From positions 1 through 6,606 of the forward strand of contig CAMLKN010000127.1 in NCBI GenBank assembly GCA_946480655.1: DNA of 6,606 nucleotides. Direction: 5' to 3'. Made by a program: the position numbers and the translations under genes. The notes under the pieces are model-generated. The model saw nothing but the letters and a program-made list of their open reading frames with translations, had not been told where the DNA came from and did no database searches. Below are positions 6,167-6,606 of the stretch, piece after piece (positions within the stretch are counted from its first letter, which is position 1; the number at the start of each line of letters is the position of its first letter). This DNA comes from an uncultured Devosia sp. (lineage in GTDB: Bacteria > Pseudomonadota > Alphaproteobacteria > Rhizobiales > Devosiaceae).

Positions 6167-6233
6167 TTTGACCAAAATTGTGCCGCTTTCCCCCGGCCTT
6201 TGACCGGGTCATGCCGCGGGGATGATGCGGCGC

Positions 6234-6242
6234 TGCTATGAT
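6234..6242 (+). promoter_or_regulatory. Candidate extended -10 promoter element for ftsE
   Basis: TGCTATGAT fits TGn followed by a -10 box (TATGAT, five of six to TATAAT). No convincing -35 lies 16-18 bases upstream, which an extended -10 can tolerate. Transcription would begin near 6249, giving a leader of about 55 bases before the TTG of ftsE. Confidence 0.35.
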
Positions 6243-6254
6243 GGCGGCGAAATT

Positions 6255-6259
6255 GATTC
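6255..6259. promoter_or_regulatory. GANTC (CcrM methylation) site upstream of ftsE
   Basis: GATTC lies about 45 bases before the ftsE start and just downstream of the candidate -10 element, where methylation state could influence transcription. A role is inferred from the known CcrM/GcrA system. Confidence 0.4.
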
Positions 6260-6290
6260 GCTTTGCGCTGCCGAATTGACCGGACGAGCT

Positions 6291-6295
6291 GGGAG
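6291..6295 (+). promoter_or_regulatory. Ribosome binding site of ftsE
   Basis: GGGAG stands 9 bases before TTG 6305. There is no in-frame ATG or GTG at the position where homologues begin, so this site decides the non-ATG start. Confidence 0.65.
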
Positions 6296-6304
6296 CACCC
6301 GTTC

Positions 6305-6606
6305 TTGATCGAGTTTTCCGATGTGGGCCTGCGCTATGGCAATGGCCCCGAAATTCTCAAAGACCTGACCTTTTCGATCGAGCCGGGCTCGTTCCACTTT
6401 CTGACCGGCCCCTCCGGCGCCGGCAAGACGAGCCTCCTCCGCCTGCTGCTGCTCTCGACCAAGCCCTCGCGGGGCAAGGTCACCATGTTCGGCGAGGATG
6501 TGGGCAATCTCGATCAGGACAGTCTTTTGCAGATGCGCCGTCATATCGGCATCGTCTTCCAGGAATTCCGCCTGCTCGACCACCTGACGACCTTCGAGAA
6601 TGTCGC
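6305..6606 (+). CDS. ftsE: Cell division ATP-binding protein FtsE (5' part)
   Basis: ABC-type ATPase that partners the membrane protein FtsX at the division site and, in well-studied bacteria, controls peptidoglycan hydrolases during septation. The first 100 codons are present and the gene runs off the window. Visible parts are IEFSDVGLRYGNGPEIL at 2-18, the Walker A loop GPSGAGKT at 35-42, LLRLLLLSTKPSRG at 44-57, and the Q-loop IVFQEFRLLDHLT at 83-95 (Gln86). The FQEFRLL form and the spacing are typical of FtsE rather than of other ABC ATPases. The start is TTG, chosen because the protein then begins as homologues do and GGGAG precedes it. It is divergent from the finger-protein/cpdR unit; ftsX is expected just beyond the window. 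Confidence 0.92.
   Translation, partial: MIEFSDVGLRYGNGPEILKDLTFSIEPGSFHFLTGPSGAGKTSLLRLLLLSTKPSRGKVTMFGEDVGNLDQDSLLQMRRHIGIVFQEFRLLDHLTTFENV

Larger units (their letters stand above)
5995..6304. other. 310-base divergent intergenic region between the finger-protein/cpdR unit and ftsE
   Basis: No convincing gene lies here; short open frames have no ribosome site or recognisable product. Starting from the left, the region holds a degenerate C/G-rich hairpin at about 6033-6050 that resembles the repeats elsewhere in the window. It then has an 18-bp perfect palindrome (6069-6107), a second palindrome (6121-6166), a small CCCGG/CCGGG hairpin (6192-6208), an extended -10-like box (6234-6242) and two GANTC sites. 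It must carry the promoters of both flanking transcription units. Confidence 0.7.

Noticed and set aside
4846..6171. 441-codon plus-strand frame opposite cpdR and the finger-protein gene
   Set aside because: The opposite strand holds two proteins with clear motifs and operon spacing; this frame has Arg/Gly/Ala-rich sequence without a domain.
5997..6203. Short open frames on both strands in the 310-base intergenic region
   Set aside because: They run through the palindromes, lack ribosome sites and show no recognisable protein.
6200..6242. TTGACC at 6200 with TATGAT at 6237 as a -35/-10 pair for ftsE
   Set aside because: The 31-base spacing is far too long for a sigma-70 promoter; only the extended -10 element was kept.

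Overview
This window reads as a housekeeping stretch of a GC-rich alphaproteobacterial chromosome. Hyphomicrobiales is the best guess, with a Devosia/Pelagibacterium-like genus possible. The pointers are a CpdR-type single-domain response regulator (an alphaproteobacterial cell-cycle protein), a TlpA-type thioredoxin divergent from argH, an FtsE with the alphaproteobacterial N-terminus, and intergenic palindromes of the kind common in rhizobial relatives. No database search was possible, so the taxon is an inference from protein style and gene order.

Layout. Positions 2-55 hold the last 17 codons of an unrecognised plus-strand gene. A pair of inverted GC-rich hairpins (68-182) separates it from the converging tlpA (196-858, minus). 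tlpA and argH (857-2329, plus) are head to head with start codons that overlap in a CCATGG, so there is no free promoter space between them. argH is followed by chaC (2391-3110, glutathione-degrading gamma-glutamylcyclotransferase) and lysA (3171-4430, diaminopimelate decarboxylase). These three genes share a strand with gaps of about 60 bases and probably form one transcription unit. A second inverted hairpin pair (4451-4577) lies between lysA and the converging cpdR (4605-5012, minus). cpdR is the downstream gene of a tight two-gene unit with a membrane protein carrying an N-terminal MJ0042-type zinc finger (5023-5994, minus). A 310-base intergenic region (5995-6304) with two palindromes separates that unit from the divergent ftsE (6305 to the window end, partial).

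How the genes fit together. argH and lysA are the last steps of arginine and lysine synthesis, and lysA also draws on the meso-diaminopimelate pool used for peptidoglycan. ChaC links to thiol and glutathione turnover. TlpA is a membrane-anchored thiol reductant usually tied to cytochrome oxidase maturation. The right third concerns the cell cycle: CpdR is a phosphorylation-controlled adaptor of ClpXP, and FtsE is the ATPase that with FtsX controls septal wall hydrolysis. Two of only five GANTC (CcrM methylation) sites that I found by eye fall in the region between them.

I did not find a clearly new system. The items most worth checking are the zero-gap divergent tlpA/argH pair, the REPIN-like inverted hairpin doublets at gene ends, chaC sitting where a small lipoprotein gene is often found, the finger-protein/cpdR operon, and the composite palindrome in front of ftsE.
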